Below, in pieces: positions 22,513 to 33,169 of a stretch of DNA of 64,000 bases (positions are counted from its first letter, which is position 1; the number at the start of each line of letters is the position of its first letter). The notes below the pieces were generated by a model. The model was not told the origin of the DNA. It ran no database searches and worked only from the letters and a program-made list of their open reading frames with translations. Where the stretch lies: assembly GCA_947396885.1 (NCBI GenBank), contig OX377205.1, positions 24,105,407 to 24,169,406 on the forward strand, read 5' to 3'. Source of the DNA: Heligmosomoides polygyrus polygyrus (taxonomy: Eukaryota > Nematoda > Chromadorea > Rhabditida > Heligmosomidae). A program made the position numbers and the translations under genes.

Positions 22513-22662
22513 TTACTTGTGTTCATAATAGAGAAAGAGTCCTCCACCAGCTGGACAACAAAATGCAAATTTGATCATTGTTAGCAGCCTGGTGAACGAA
22601 TCAATCCGTACTCGCACTTTTCCTGGAGGAGTATTTCTCTCAATGACACAAAACGTCACTAA
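22513..22662 (-). CDS. Putative terminal exon of an unidentified gene
   Basis: After a good acceptor (TGTGTTCAG) the minus strand is open for 49 codons to a TAA: LVTFCVIERNTPPGKV, RIDSFTRLLTMIKFAF, CCPAGGGLFLYYEHK. The composition looks coding, but I found no upstream exon and recognise no domain. It lies just downstream of the olfactomedin gene on the same strand, so an alternative terminal exon of that gene or a separate gene are both possible. Confidence 0.25.
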   Translation of the reverse strand, partial: LVTFCVIERNTPPGKVRVRIDSFTRLLTMIKFAFCCPAGGGLFLYYEHK

Positions 22663-22784
22663 CTGAACACAGAAGCTATTGTTCCTCGTCCCCGTTATGC
22701 AAGGAGTGTTTCTGTTTGTCGGAAAACTGGGCCTGGTGAGGATGTGCGGCAAAAAGTAAAACTACAGTCTCCACTACACATTGG

Positions 22785-23035
22785 ATCCAATCGAAAATCT
22801 TCGGATAATTGGATGATTCGGGGATAACGGCGATTTAGTGGACGCCGGATTTTTTTGATGATTTGGATCAGGGTCTCCGAATCGGATATTCAAAAATGAT
22901 TCATTCGGATCCAGAGAATGTAGTCGGGGATAACGGCGATTTAGTGGACGCCGGATTTTTTGATGATTTGGATCAGGATCTCCAAATCGAATATTCAAAA
23001 ATGATTCATTCGAATGCAGTGAATAGTCGTAATCG
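22785..23035. repeat. 106-bp tandem duplication in a TTGGATCC-family element
   Basis: The block beginning GGGGATAACGGCGATTTAG at 22820 recurs at 22926, giving a 106-base period with few differences. Each unit ends with AAAAATGATTCATTCG. The left end CATTGGATCCAATCGAAAAT is the family terminus also at 14900 (inverted). Confidence 0.7.
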
Positions 23036-23371
23036 AGGAAATCCGCTGACAGTTGGGGAAACGAGCATCCCCTAGGAGGTCATGTAGTAGTACATGCAGG
23101 ACAAGGAAATCTGATGTTCCTATTTCTGAGCGAAGAGTATGCAATGAGACAAGTACGTGAAGTTATCAGTTTATCCGAACAGCCAAAGTAAATACCAGAA
23201 GATGCACAATGCGGTCGGCTAAATGCCTGAAAAACGCAACAAAACTGAAATCAACAGTGCCAAGCGGGAAACGCACACGACGACTAGAAAGGACAGCTGT
23301 CGATCAACACGAGAGATATCATAACAGAGGCAACCGATACAAATTACATGCATATGCTATGTATTCCATCC

Positions 23372-26300
23372 TCAGCCCGCTAAAACCGTGTAAATGCTTC
23401 CGGTGTCGAAGATGGTGATGCTCTTCGAGTTCGGATCGTATTGCGCACTTGAGAGACTGGAGACACCTGAAGGAGATTTTCTATCTAGAAGCTTTGCATT
23501 AGGCTTCTTGTGAGGAGAAGGCGAAGAACGAACTGTGGGAGAGCCACGTAGTAGTGTGGGAGCACAAGCCCTACTGGAAAGTACAGATACTTATCCCCTT
23601 TCCATCTCTAGACGGCTCAAAGGGGATGAGTACCTGTTTTATATCCAGGTAAGGTTTGTGCTCTCACGACTACCGCCTGCGAATTAACGCTTGTCTCGCT
23701 TTTCAACTTTTATATACCGCTTTCACGTCAGATTGGACAATTTCGACATCAAATTGGATGCTCTTCTAAGCAGGCCTGGCGATTCTGAGACCAAACGAGC
23801 ATCTTCCAAATAAAGACAATTTTCTTACGCATTGAGCTTGAGTCTTCAAGACGATCATAATAATTTTCTGTGCAAAAAAATATTAGTGTGAGTTTCTTAG
23901 AAGTATTAATTCACAAGCCCTATGAGTGGGCTCATCGTTGCAAATTTTATAAAATTCTCATTTTTAGAAAGTAGCGGATTAAATCTTGCATTGGAATACA
24001 GGAAAACAGCCAATTTTTAATAATAAGAGAAGGGATCGCGCCATGCCCTCGTTCAAGACGTCGCGATTTTTGCTCGGTTGATAGCAAAACTTCTGCTTGC
24101 GTGGAGTTTCACACCTGTGAATGGAAATCATTGTAAAGAAACACACGAGTCTTTGCTTTAGTGATGTTGTAAGCAACACTTACATGTACTTCAAAATAGA
24201 TTTCATTTTATTATTTTTTTTCATAAAGTAAAATTAAACTGAAAATTATTACACTCATTAGGGCGGCTGAGCTAAAAAATGTCAAGGAAAATTATTCTAA
24301 ATTTTATTTGAACAAAAAACTATTCTTACCATCCTGGAAAGTTTGTAGTTAACCGGGGGCCGGATCCATCAACGACTAACCCGTGGGTATAGGGGGTAGA
24401 GGTACCCATGATGAAGCATGTGTCTCCGACTCTTGCCTTGTCTCTACCTGACTCTTATCTTATCTCTACTCCTTATACCCCGCATACCCACGTTGTTGAT
24501 GAATCCGGCCCCTGTAGGATGCTCTTTCGATTTGAAAGTCGTTCACCTTGATTTCAGAAGTGTCAAGTTTGTTTAGAAAAGCGTTCAATTTGAGGTGGAA
24601 ATGATATGTTTCGCAAAAGCGGTCACCTAGTTATCTCCCCTATAAATAACTCTTCCTACACAAGGTTAAAACAGTCGGTAACAAGTACGGGGGTCATGGA
24701 TCTCCACATTGTCGAGAAAACTCGTTCGCCTACTGGACACCTGTCAGCTAAAAAGTTCATCCAGAAAATCCGACTTGCACGGAATCTCGTCTGAAGCTTT
24801 CACTCAACTCGAATAGGTGTCGAATAGGTCTTCCTGACTTTCTTGTTCTCATTCTGCTCACCTGTCCACTCATTCTGCTTGCCGTTCACGTACATATGCG
24901 CATAAAAGTCATAGATTGCAGACACAACCACCCGGTCATCTTGACAGTCGACAGTGTACAGTAGTCCACAACGGATCAATGCGTTGCAGAGACGCTGTGG
25001 GTGAATAGCCGGCAGAGGCCAGCTGGATAGTACCTGAAATATTGTTCAATTCCCACACTGGAATGCACACTATCGAACAAATCTCACCTTCAAACTGGCC
25101 GGCTGGATCCGTGCCGCTGTGAGAAACTCCTCCCCCTTCCCTCGATACAGTACCCAGATTCCGTGCTCGTCGGCCTGTATGTCTAGCCGAGAGTTGGAAT
25201 TGTTGTAGAGTGACACCTAAACAACTCTCAGATAGGCCACTCTCTCACCATGTGTGGGTACTCACCGCTGAGGCGTTCAGCTGCAGCTCCTTCGTGTCGC
25301 CTGTCTTCAGATTGAATGCGATTAGCATGTCGCCGTAACCGTAATAGACAGTGCCGTTGAAAACGGTGTTATCAGTGCCGTGGAAGGGATATGGTAGTGT
25401 GATGACGGACTTGGGCTCGGAGTGATTCAGAGAACGCACAGAAGAGAACTGAAATGGACGAATTCACTGGTCTCCACATGGTGACTACTCCACGGTCTTC
25501 AATTATGCCACTGAAGACGTACCGCAAGAATACTGTAGCCGAGATCGAACTCCGTAACGTAGTAGGCATGACCATCTCTCACAGCCGCGCCTACGGTGTT
25601 AGGACGAACACCGATCAGACGTGGTTCGGACAGTGCTACCTCGCTGGAGCATCCTGAAATAGTGCCCTGATCAGCTGAAGCATAACTCCTTTGTGAAATG
25701 ACAAGTGCGAGACACGCAGTTCGGCGCGTTTCACGCGACCTTGAGCATCACTAACCTACGGAAAGCAAATTTTGTAAAACTTAAAATCCGCCAACATCTA
25801 GGTTCTGCTACGTACTTTTACAACACGAGGTCATTCAACACTTCCGTACGTTCATAATAGGCATTTTCATAGGCTCTCCAGATCGTCCAGTAGTTCAGTT
25901 GTGCTGCTCAGTATTTCTGTCCAACGGGTTGCTGCGCAGCCTTTTTCATGCTAAACAGCACTTGTTACAGGACATCATTGACACGTCTTCCGAATCCATG
26001 CGCTCGTTGTATGACCTCTGTGACACGTCTCCTGAATTCGGACGCTCATCCATCAATGTCGATAATACGCCTTCTGAATCCAGATGTTCGTTGTGCGTCA
26101 TCGATAACATGTCTTCCGAATCCGGACGGCCGGCCCCTTACTCGTTCCTTCTTACTGGATTCCCTTGCTGCCCCTCCTCCCTTACTGGTTCCATTTATTG
26201 ATAGCCCTACTGCTCCCCTTATTGCCCCTCTACCTACCGGGTCCCAGCTTCTGGACCACTACGTTGTTCTCCATATCGACCCTCTTACTGGTCCCCTCTT

Positions 26301-28405
26301 GCTGGTTCCCCTCGTCCTCGTTCCACCTCCAGGTTCTCCTTCCTGGTCGCTCTCCTGGTCTCTCCTATGCGTCTCTCTCACTGCCATCCCATCCTTGGTG
26401 GTCCTCCCTCGCTCATGTTAGACGTCAGCGACATGTCTTCTAAATCTGGATGTCTGTTGCGTGACATCTGTGACACGTCTCCTGACTCCGACCGCTCAGG
26501 AACGTGTTCAGTTGCCGTTGTGTGAAGCAGTAAAAGGCGGCGCTTCCCCTGCTGCAGCAACATCCCACGTTGGACGACAAATTTTGCCCGCGTGGAGTAC
26601 GACGAGGCGTATCCCGCGCGGGTAAGGGCACTCGAACGTAACCGACGAAACTGATTTATGTAGTGGAGTAGATGGTAGATAGATAGACTGTATAAATAAA
26701 CTGGAGGTTCTACTCCAGGATGCTCCACTCAGGTCGCACCGTGAAGTGGCCGACTGCTCTTCTACGCGGACTCAACTGACATTGTTACCTTACCAAGTCG
26801 GCTTACTTTTGCAGAGTACATTTCTTGTATCCTAAGAAGAGAGTAGAAGGGACAAGAAACAAGGCAAGACTTTGAATTCTTCATCTTGTTCATCACCTTG
26901 TTGTACTTGTACTAGTCTACAAAGCCGAAATGCCCGGGGATCTCAAATGCTTTTTCATTAGAGTTGGATTTAGTTCAGCTGGATCTAACCAATAGAAGAA
27001 CGAAGCAGACTCGACATAGCATCTAGCGAAATCGAATGAGATCACCATCGGTGCGCTAAAGAGCGGTTTTTTCTTGTTGAAAGATGTCGTGATCACTTTG
27101 CCCCGGAGAAAGTTGCCAATGTTCTCCTGGGCATTCCGCTTAGGTGGTACTCATTCGTCAAGCGTAATTGCTCACGAAGACACTTTGAGTACTCCAAAAC
27201 TTTTCGGGACTCACTCATTGCTTCGAAGGAAGCATTCCACTAATTAGGAACTGATATGGGTTCCGGAACGCTTCACATTCGTAGCTGCTACCCGAGATCC
27301 AAACAAACGCCATGGGTTTTTGTCTCCACCCTTGCCATCATATGAATAGCAATATTTTCGGGTATATAAACAAATAGCCAATTATAATAAAAAAATGGCC
27401 AGGCAGGGCTAATGCTGTCCGATTTCGATCGTGTATATGGTAAGGCTAGACTGGAACTGAATCTTTCAAAGATGTAGCAGAATCTTACGAAGCAACGGAC
27501 AAGTTTCTGATGCCCCATTCTCGCTCATCAGAACGAACATCTCCGAGTGCTCCAGCTACGTGCATCTGGATCACGAAGTCAACATGGCCAACGACTTAGC
27601 GTCAGAGCGTGGTAGGAGGAAATAAGCGCCTTACATCAAAGACAAGTCGTCGAGAACTAGGTGGACCCGCTGGACGAGAGCCGTCACCGACTGGATTCCG
27701 TGGGTTGTCAAGAGAACACCAGGACGCTTACCAAAGCGTTGGTCGGGCTTCTTCGAGAAGTCCCTGAACGAACGATATGACGCTCTTTGTGCCCCTCTAG
27801 CGATGAGGATTCATTGGAGCACTCTGGCACGCGATAGGAACGAATGGAGACGGTGCTGGCGCCCGCTCGAGCAACTCGATGATTAACGGAATTACAGGTT
27901 TACACGGGCGCTTTTTCAACGAAACGAATGACAGATGCTTTGGAGTGTTTTAAGCGAACGTACGCTTGCGCTCCGAGCGAACACGCAGCTTCTGTGGCTT
28001 TCTGGTCGTCGTCGGTGGCACAGTCGGTACAACCGCTGTCATCGGTTCCATCGCCGCTCCGCTATACCGTTTCTGCAGGCACATTCGATGCATCGCCTTC
28101 TTCTGCAATATGGTTTCTTGTATGGCTATTAGTAAGCTCTGAAAAGTAGAGAAATCTCACTGAAATCTGAGCATAGACTGGCAGAAAGACGACATTCTGT
28201 GGTGGGTCACCGGCTTGGCGCTTTGCACGAATGCTGGAGTGAAGCTGTCGCTAAATACGTAACAATTAGACAGAATCGGTCGACACGGCATCTGACCGAC
28301 ATCGACTAGCTCACTGACCTGCAGGCCGGAGATGGTCGTCCGCTGAACTCCGATGATCGTAGCGCACACGAGGACGGCAAGCCACGGCACGACGGTTTTC
28401 CACAT
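23372..28405 (-). CDS. Type II membrane olfactomedin-domain protein (gliomedin/UNC-122-like)
   Basis: Seven exons, all phases consistent: 28319-28405, 27964-28138, 25523-25653, 25266-25448, 25088-25216, 24862-25033, 23372-23466. The product is 323 residues. An N-terminal signal anchor (VVPWLAVLVCATIIGV, residues 5-20) is followed by a helical stretch (LLIAIQETILQKKAMHRM), a Thr/Pro-rich stalk (VPTVPPTTTRKP) and a basic RSERKR just before the domain's first Cys. The olfactomedin domain (about 89-323) shows AAVRDGHAYYVTEF, LPYPFHGTDNTVFNGTVYYG, RLDIQADEHGIWVLYRG and the final YDPNSKSITIFDTGSIYTV. In C. elegans, UNC-122 of this class is a type II membrane protein needed at neuromuscular junctions and coelomocytes; here no Gly-X-Y collagen segment is found in frame. 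The RKR stretch could be a processing site, which is not proven. The 2.3-kb intron holds a minisatellite and a LINE fragment; the 3'-most intron holds a foldback repeat with a nested MITE. The exon 2 donor (GTACGT) is the least certain junction. Confidence 0.85.
23545..23680. repeat. Small inverted repeat in the last olfactomedin intron
   Basis: GTGGGAGCACAAGCCCTACT and ACTTATCCCCTTTCCA on the left pair with AAAGGGGATGAGTACCTG and GTTTGTGCTCTCACGACT on the right, with a loop of about 20 bases and several mismatches. MITE remnant. Confidence 0.5.
23711..24615. repeat. AT-rich foldback repeat, both arms, split by a MITE
   Basis: The left arm starts TATACCGCTTTCACGTCAGA and the right arm ends TTCAATTTGAGGTGGAAATG, its diverged reverse complement. 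MITE copy C (24356-24512) is inserted in the right arm. Whole unit lies in the last intron of the olfactomedin gene. Confidence 0.6.
24356..24512. mobile_element. Foldback MITE, CCGGATTCATCAACG family, copy C
   Basis: GGGGCCGGATCCATCAACGA at the left and CGTTGTTGATGAATCCGGCC at the right, with inner TGGGTATAGGGG and CCTTATACCCCGCATACCCA also inverted. The interior (GTCTCTACCTGACTC) is unlike other copies. Confidence 0.7.
25970..26510 (+). repeat. 42-bp minisatellite split by a CT-rich block
   Basis: Four diverged units of 42 bases run from 25977 to about 26138, each built on GACACGTCTTCCGAATCC. A further pair is at 26427-26500. Because 42 is a multiple of three, the plus strand stays open as a 14-residue repeat (DTSSESMRSLYDLC, DTSPEFGRSSINVD, NTPSESRCSLCVID). 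Between the two blocks is a CT-rich tract (26140-26420) with repeated TTACTGGTTCC. It lies in an intron of the minus-strand olfactomedin gene, so coding is unlikely. Confidence 0.7.
27530..27885 (+). pseudogene. RTE-like LINE (family B) 3' fragment with internal deletion
   Basis: Frames give NISECSSYVHLDHEVNMAND, then after a stop TRWTRWTRAVTDWIPWVVKR, KRWSGFFEKSLNERYDALCA and STLARDRNEWRRCWRPLEQL. The two parts lie much closer than in a complete element, so an internal deletion is likely. It lies in the large intron of the olfactomedin gene, opposite strand. Confidence 0.7.
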
Positions 28406-28682
28406 TCGAGCTCCGACTGTGTCTATGTCTAATCAGTGCATCTAGGCAGCAAGGGAAATTAACGGGCGAAAAACTGGGCGAGTAGCTGTCAGGCCAACGA
28501 AGCAATGGCGACGGAAAGTCACTTGAAAACATTTAGAAATGCAGAACACGTGAGGATATCGACACCAATCAAAGTTTCCAGGATGCTCCACGCGGTCCGC
28601 TTAGGGCCTATTTATTCTAAAGCGGTAATTTCACTATTCGATACATGCTGCTTAACAGGAGATTAGAATACGGCATTATTCA

Positions 28683-28935
28683 ATTATTTTGGGATGCGCC
28701 AGGCATTCCACTTCTATGGGATGTCGTGGAGGCAAATTAAATGCATATTTAGTCTATGCAATGAATTGGGTGGCAGCCCATGGACAAGTGAATGCTCTTA
28801 AGCTACTCTGGCACCAATTCTCCGACTCCGGAGGGATGGAAGGCTTGGTTCGTAGCCGGAAAATCCGAACCAAACACCTGATTCGAAATGCAGGCGACAG
28901 CCGGCGCCTCGTCCGACAGCCCTAACTCGTCCATG
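28683..28935 (-). repeat. SINE copy
   Basis: Reverse orientation: TGGGATGCGCCAGGCATTCC at its 3' end, then GGGATGTCGTGGAGGC, CGGAGGGATGGAAGGCTTGG and a B-box-like ATCCGAACC. The A-box end is at about 28920. Confidence 0.7.
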
Positions 28936-29029
28936 GAAAGTGGGTGAAATCTCAAACTCGGGTCAAGCTTATAATCAGATCACAGATGATGTAGAGTCAC
29001 GAATTGTTTATTTATTTATTAGTATAGTT

Positions 29030-29335
29030 AGAGAGGGCGCGTGGAGCGCAGTCGGAAGAGGCACCGGCTGTCGCCTGCACCTTATACCAGGTTCCTGGTT
29101 CGGATTTCCCGCTCATGCCAACCAAGCCTTCCATCCCTCCGGGGCCGGCGAATTGGTACCAGACTTGTCTGGGAAGGATAAAACGCTGACTTGTTCATCG
29201 GCTGGCCACTGCAAGTCATTATATGGCCAAATACGCATTCAACACGCCCCCACGGCATCCCGTAGAAGTAGAATGAGTGGTGCATCCCAAAGAGGATTGA
29301 ATAATGCCGTCCTTTATCATTTTATCCTTTTTATA
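29030..29335 (+). repeat. SINE copy, best preserved
   Basis: Reference copy for the family. A-box-like GGAGCGCAGTCGGAAGAGG at 29042, B-box-like CTGGTTCGGATTTCCCGC at 29095, the conserved middle GGTACCAGACTTGTCTGG, the 3' part GGCATCCCGTAGAAGTAGAA, and a tail with TTTATCCTTTT-type repeats. Length about 290. The internal boxes at the usual spacing indicate RNA polymerase III transcription and a tRNA origin. Confidence 0.75.
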
Positions 29336-29504
29336 GTTAGAGAGAAGAAAAGTCTAATAATTACACCATTTAAGATATGTTGACGGGAAAGCACCAATCA
29401 AGCATAAAAACCGGAGTAAGGATATTGTTTCGGATTTCGCTTAAATAGGAGCAAGAAAAAAAGAAAAAAAGAAAAATAAGCCTTCGAAATCCTGTCCATT
29501 TATG

Positions 29505-29670
29505 AATTGGCACCGGACTTACCTGGGAAGGATAAAACACTCTACTACACATCGGCTGGTAACTGCCGATGTGTAGTAGAGTGTTTTATGGATGGACCAC
29601 ATACGCGTTCAATTTCCGTCCACGACATCCTCTAGAAGAAGAATGTGTGGCGAACCAATTGCTACAAAGG
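29505..29670 (+). repeat. Partial SINE carrying a 24-bp perfect hairpin
   Basis: Matches the SINE from CACCGGACTTACCTGGGAAG through the 3' part CACGACATCCTCTAGAAG. In the middle, 29533-29556 and 29565-29588 are exact reverse complements around an 8-base loop (TGGTAACT). Compared with other copies, the left arm and loop are normal SINE sequence and the right arm is the inverted extra copy. Confidence 0.75.
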
Positions 29671-29895
29671 GTCGACTAGAGGCGACTTCTACCCCATAGA
29701 TATGTCCGATACTGAAAAGTCAGAGATAGAGTCCTAAAACGAATTTTGTAAGTTTACTATTGTTCAGACCAAAGCTATGACTTTTTACATAAGGGTGGTA
29801 AAATACAGCTAAGATGTGAAAATTTATACAGTTGGAAGGTACAGAAGTCGTACCCCTACAAATAGCACGAAATCAAACGTATGGTATAGCTTTAG

Positions 29896-31713
29896 TCTCA
29901 AATATGCACTCATCTATATGTTGCCAAGATCTGAATGTGATTTGTAGTAAACGAAGGCCTTGAACTTGGATATGGACGTTATAACACCTTCGCTGATAAG
30001 CCACCCTGAAGGTTCTTCAAGAAAAAAAAAATTCGTCTGGAGATGGCGGTGGCGAAACGAACCACTTTAGAGAGAGAGTAAAATTTGTACTTTTATGGTT
30101 TTGTTGTTTGTTGTTTTATGTTTTTCGCCTTCACTTTGCTTATTATTTCAGCGTAGAAGGAGCAACTTCACATGAAGCATTATATGCAGTTACAGCCGAG
30201 CTTTGGATGGTTTATTTACAGTTAATGCGTCGCATGCTCATAACTCCTTTAATTTTAAGCTATTTGAGAAACTGTTGGTACCGTTCGATTCGTCGCCTCG
30301 AGATCTACACAAACATATATAAAGCTTTACCAGACCTCCGCGTTTTCGCCGTCGCTGTCCTGAAAAATAACTGCAGCAGACTTTTGCGATTAGAGCACCT
30401 TATTTTCCAGGGCGTGCATGTGACGTGCAGTGTTTTCGGAGTATCTCAAGCATGGCGTACGTTGTTAGTGCTCTGTTATGCCTGGAATGCTCTGAGAGTG
30501 CGCCGTGCACAATGTATATAGGATCGAGCCTATTAATCGAATAGGCGCGACTATTTGTAGAGTGAGCGTCTAGAGAACTTTATTGGAAATTTCCAGCCGC
30601 CCTACTCGGGAATTGCTTCAATCTATCCCGGCGAGACTTTGGAGTGCGCCGTGGACAATGCATATAGAATCGAGCCTATTAATCGAATTGGTGCGACTAT
30701 TTGTAGAGTGAGCGTCTGGAGAACTTTATTGGAAATTTCCAGCCGCCCTACTCGGGAATTGCTTCAATCTATCCCGGCGATACCTATGCTTCATTCTATC
30801 TATTCTATATGCATTGTCCACGGCGCACTCCAAAGTCTCGCGGAGACAGATTGGAGCGAATACTGAGTAGGAGGGCCCGAAATTTCATATAAAATTCTCC
30901 AAACGGTTCGAAATAGTCTTGAAGGCTTTACATTTTCCAGTAAGGGAAGATAGAAGCGGAGTGAACATGCTTTTCCCCACTCGATTGATAGGTTCAATCC
31001 TATATACATTGTGCACGGTGCACTCTCGGAGCATTCCAGGCATAACAGAGCACTGACAACGTACGCCTTGCTTGAGATACTCCGAAAACACTGCACGTCA
31101 CATGCACGTCCTGGAAAATAAGGTGCTCTAATCGCAAAAGTGTGCTGCAGTTATTTTTCAGGACAGCGACGGCGATAACGCGGTGGCCTGCTAAAGCTTT
31201 ATACATGGTTTTGTAGATCTCGAGGCGACGAATCGAACGGTACCAACAGTTTCCCAAATAGCTTAAAATTAAAGGAGTTATGAGCATGCGACGGTTTACG
31301 ACGGATTTTTCCGTCGCAAACCGTCTTTTTGACGCGACGCGGGCGGTATTGTATTCCTTCTTGAAGTTTTTGGCGAACATTAACTGTAAATAAACCATCC
31401 AAAGCTCGGCTGTAATTGCATATAATGCTTCATGTGAAGTTGCTCCTTCTACGCTGAAATAATAAGCAAAGTGAAGGAAAAACAAAAACAACAAACAACA
31501 AAACCATAAAAGTACAAATTTTACTCTCTCTCTCTAAAGTGGTTCGTTTCGCCACCGCCATCTCCAGACGAATTTTTTTTCTTGAAGAACCTTCAGGGTG
31601 GCTTATCAGCGAAGGTGTTATAACGTCCAGATCCAAGTTCAAGGCCTTCGTTTACTACAAATCACATTCAGATCTTGGCAACATATAGATGAGTGCACAT
31701 TTGAGACTTCTAG
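29896..31713. repeat. Long inverted repeat (1.8 kb foldback)
   Basis: The left arm (29896-30530) and right arm (31000-31713) are reverse complements at high identity, from ATGCACTCATCTATATGTTG at the outer edge to a CAATGTATATAGGA-type inner edge. The arms translate to parallel 137- and 164-residue frames (both with SVEGATSHEALYA and LILSYL); the left one has an in-frame 84-base deletion. The centre contains a tandem repeat (30540-30784) and a further short inversion. No recognised domain. The outer right end merges with a CR1-like LINE. Confidence 0.8.
30530..30790. repeat. 144-bp direct repeat inside the foldback
   Basis: CGAGCCTATTAATCGAAT to CTATCCCGGCGA occurs at about 30530-30630 and again at 30674-30780 with few differences, separated by 35 bases. 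The separator (ACTTTGGAGTGCGCCGTGG) recurs inverted at 30817-30840. Confidence 0.7.
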
Positions 31714-32731
31714 AAACTCAAACTTTATCTTAAGAGCATTCAAAATAAGGGACGTTTCCTTGCTTTTCAAGCTTACCAATTCGGTCGCCACAAAAAAGTA
31801 GCTTGATTACAGAAATTGAAAAGGTCCACCAAAGGTTAGCATATCGTTCGTTCCGCCGTTGCTGTTTAGTGGACCTTTCGTACGAGCGACGCCTATCCCA
31901 ACTTGGAGCCGATTCTTTAGAATTCAGAAGAAAAATTACGGATCTTGCAACAATTGACTACAAATGGAATCAGTCTCAGTATCTCTGATCTGTTTGAAAT
32001 TTCTAGGACAATTGGCATTAATAGGGGACATCCATATCGGATAAGACCTGGTAAACCTAATACGACTCAGTACAAAAACTCGTTCCTCGTAAGAAGCGTG
32101 AATCTATGGATCAGTTTAAACAACGACTTTTTCGTATACAGAAACTCCTATGCATTCCAGACTCATCTCTCCCTGATATTAATATAAATTTTTCTAGTTA
32201 GCGTAGTAAACTTCTTCACAACCACTATCATAAACAATTCCTAAGTCACACGCCTTCAAAACTATTATTCAAGAATTTTGTTAATCATTTTGTTATGTCG
32301 AAGTGCAAATTACTGTAATCATAACATTGAGGCTTCTCTGCACGGCTTCTGATATATCTCCATGTTCAAATGGATGGAGATCAACATACTTATATATAAA
32401 TATATATTATTGTATATAATATATTGTATATATATTTATATATAAATATATATTATTATATCTTTTCTCACAAGCGAAGAACTATTCGCCATATCCTATC
32501 ATCAACTATGGTTGTGTTATATGGATCTCTTATCACAAACCAAGAACTATGCGTCATATCTCCTCAACAACTATGATTATCTCTTACCCAAGCCAAGAAC
32601 TACATCAAGCTAAGAACTACGTCAAGAGAAACTACGCCGAGCCAAGAACTATGCCTAACTTCGTCACCCATCTATGCTGTCAACTGCAATTGGCACAATA
32701 AATGTTTAATGTTTAATGTTTAATGACACTG
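31690..32731 (+). pseudogene. CR1-like LINE C-terminal fragment and 3' tail
   Basis: Frames in order: LRAFKIRDVSLLFKLTNS, ITEIEKVHQRLAYRSFRRCC, SYERRLSQLGADSLEFRRK, then PNTTQYKNSFLVRSVNLWIS. This is the standard C-terminus after the reverse transcriptase of CR1/Jockey LINEs. Stops separate the blocks. The 3' end near 32696-32731 has AATGTTT repeated three times, a short tandem tail of the type LINEs of this group carry. Confidence 0.65.
32380..32470. repeat. AT palindromic microsatellite
   Basis: Alternating TATATAAATATATATT blocks forming an extended palindrome, inside the 3' untranslated part of the LINE fragment. Confidence 0.7.
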
Positions 32732-32736
32732 TCGAG

Positions 32737-32776
32737 GAGGTGGAGTGGAGGTGGAGTGGAGGTGGAGTGGAAGTGG
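32737..32776. repeat. 11-bp minisatellite GGTGGAGTGGA
   Basis: Three head-to-tail copies and a partial one follow the LINE tail. Confidence 0.8.
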
Positions 32777-33169
32777 CAAGTACAAGCCAAGCTGTGTATG
32801 TGTGCCGTAGGAGAATGCGTGAGGCACACCTGAAGCAGAGCAGGAGGAAAATATGTGATGCAAGCCATTTATACATGCAATTATTGCGGTAGCATAATTG
32901 GCATGTGATCTATGCCTGATAGGGTGAAGGAATGTTGGGCGACGTTGGAATTTGTAACAAGACAGATATTCAACGCTTACATATGGGTGAAATTTTTATT
33001 TATTTATTTATCCACTCATTACAAGGCACGGATCACGATCACATGCGGTAAGATAACAATAACACATTAAAATTAATAGCATACTTTATAATAACGCGCT
33101 AAGCGATGAGTCATACTATCGATCGGCGCCGCAGAAATTACAAAATCGGGGGCGGAGGAATTCGCGGGG

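Noticed and set aside
24800..24861. Read-through of the sixth olfactomedin exon to a stop at 24800
   Set aside because: Splicing from 24862 to 23466 is in phase and restores the canonical end of the domain, so the read-through tail is unlikely to be the real C-terminus.
26140..26420. Collagen-like Gly-rich coding on the minus strand
   Set aside because: Glycine codons appear because of the purine-rich repeat, but no frame keeps Gly at every third residue and stops occur in each frame.
32380..32470. Origin or structured RNA suggested by the AT palindrome
   Set aside because: Simple TATA microsatellite within a LINE 3' region.
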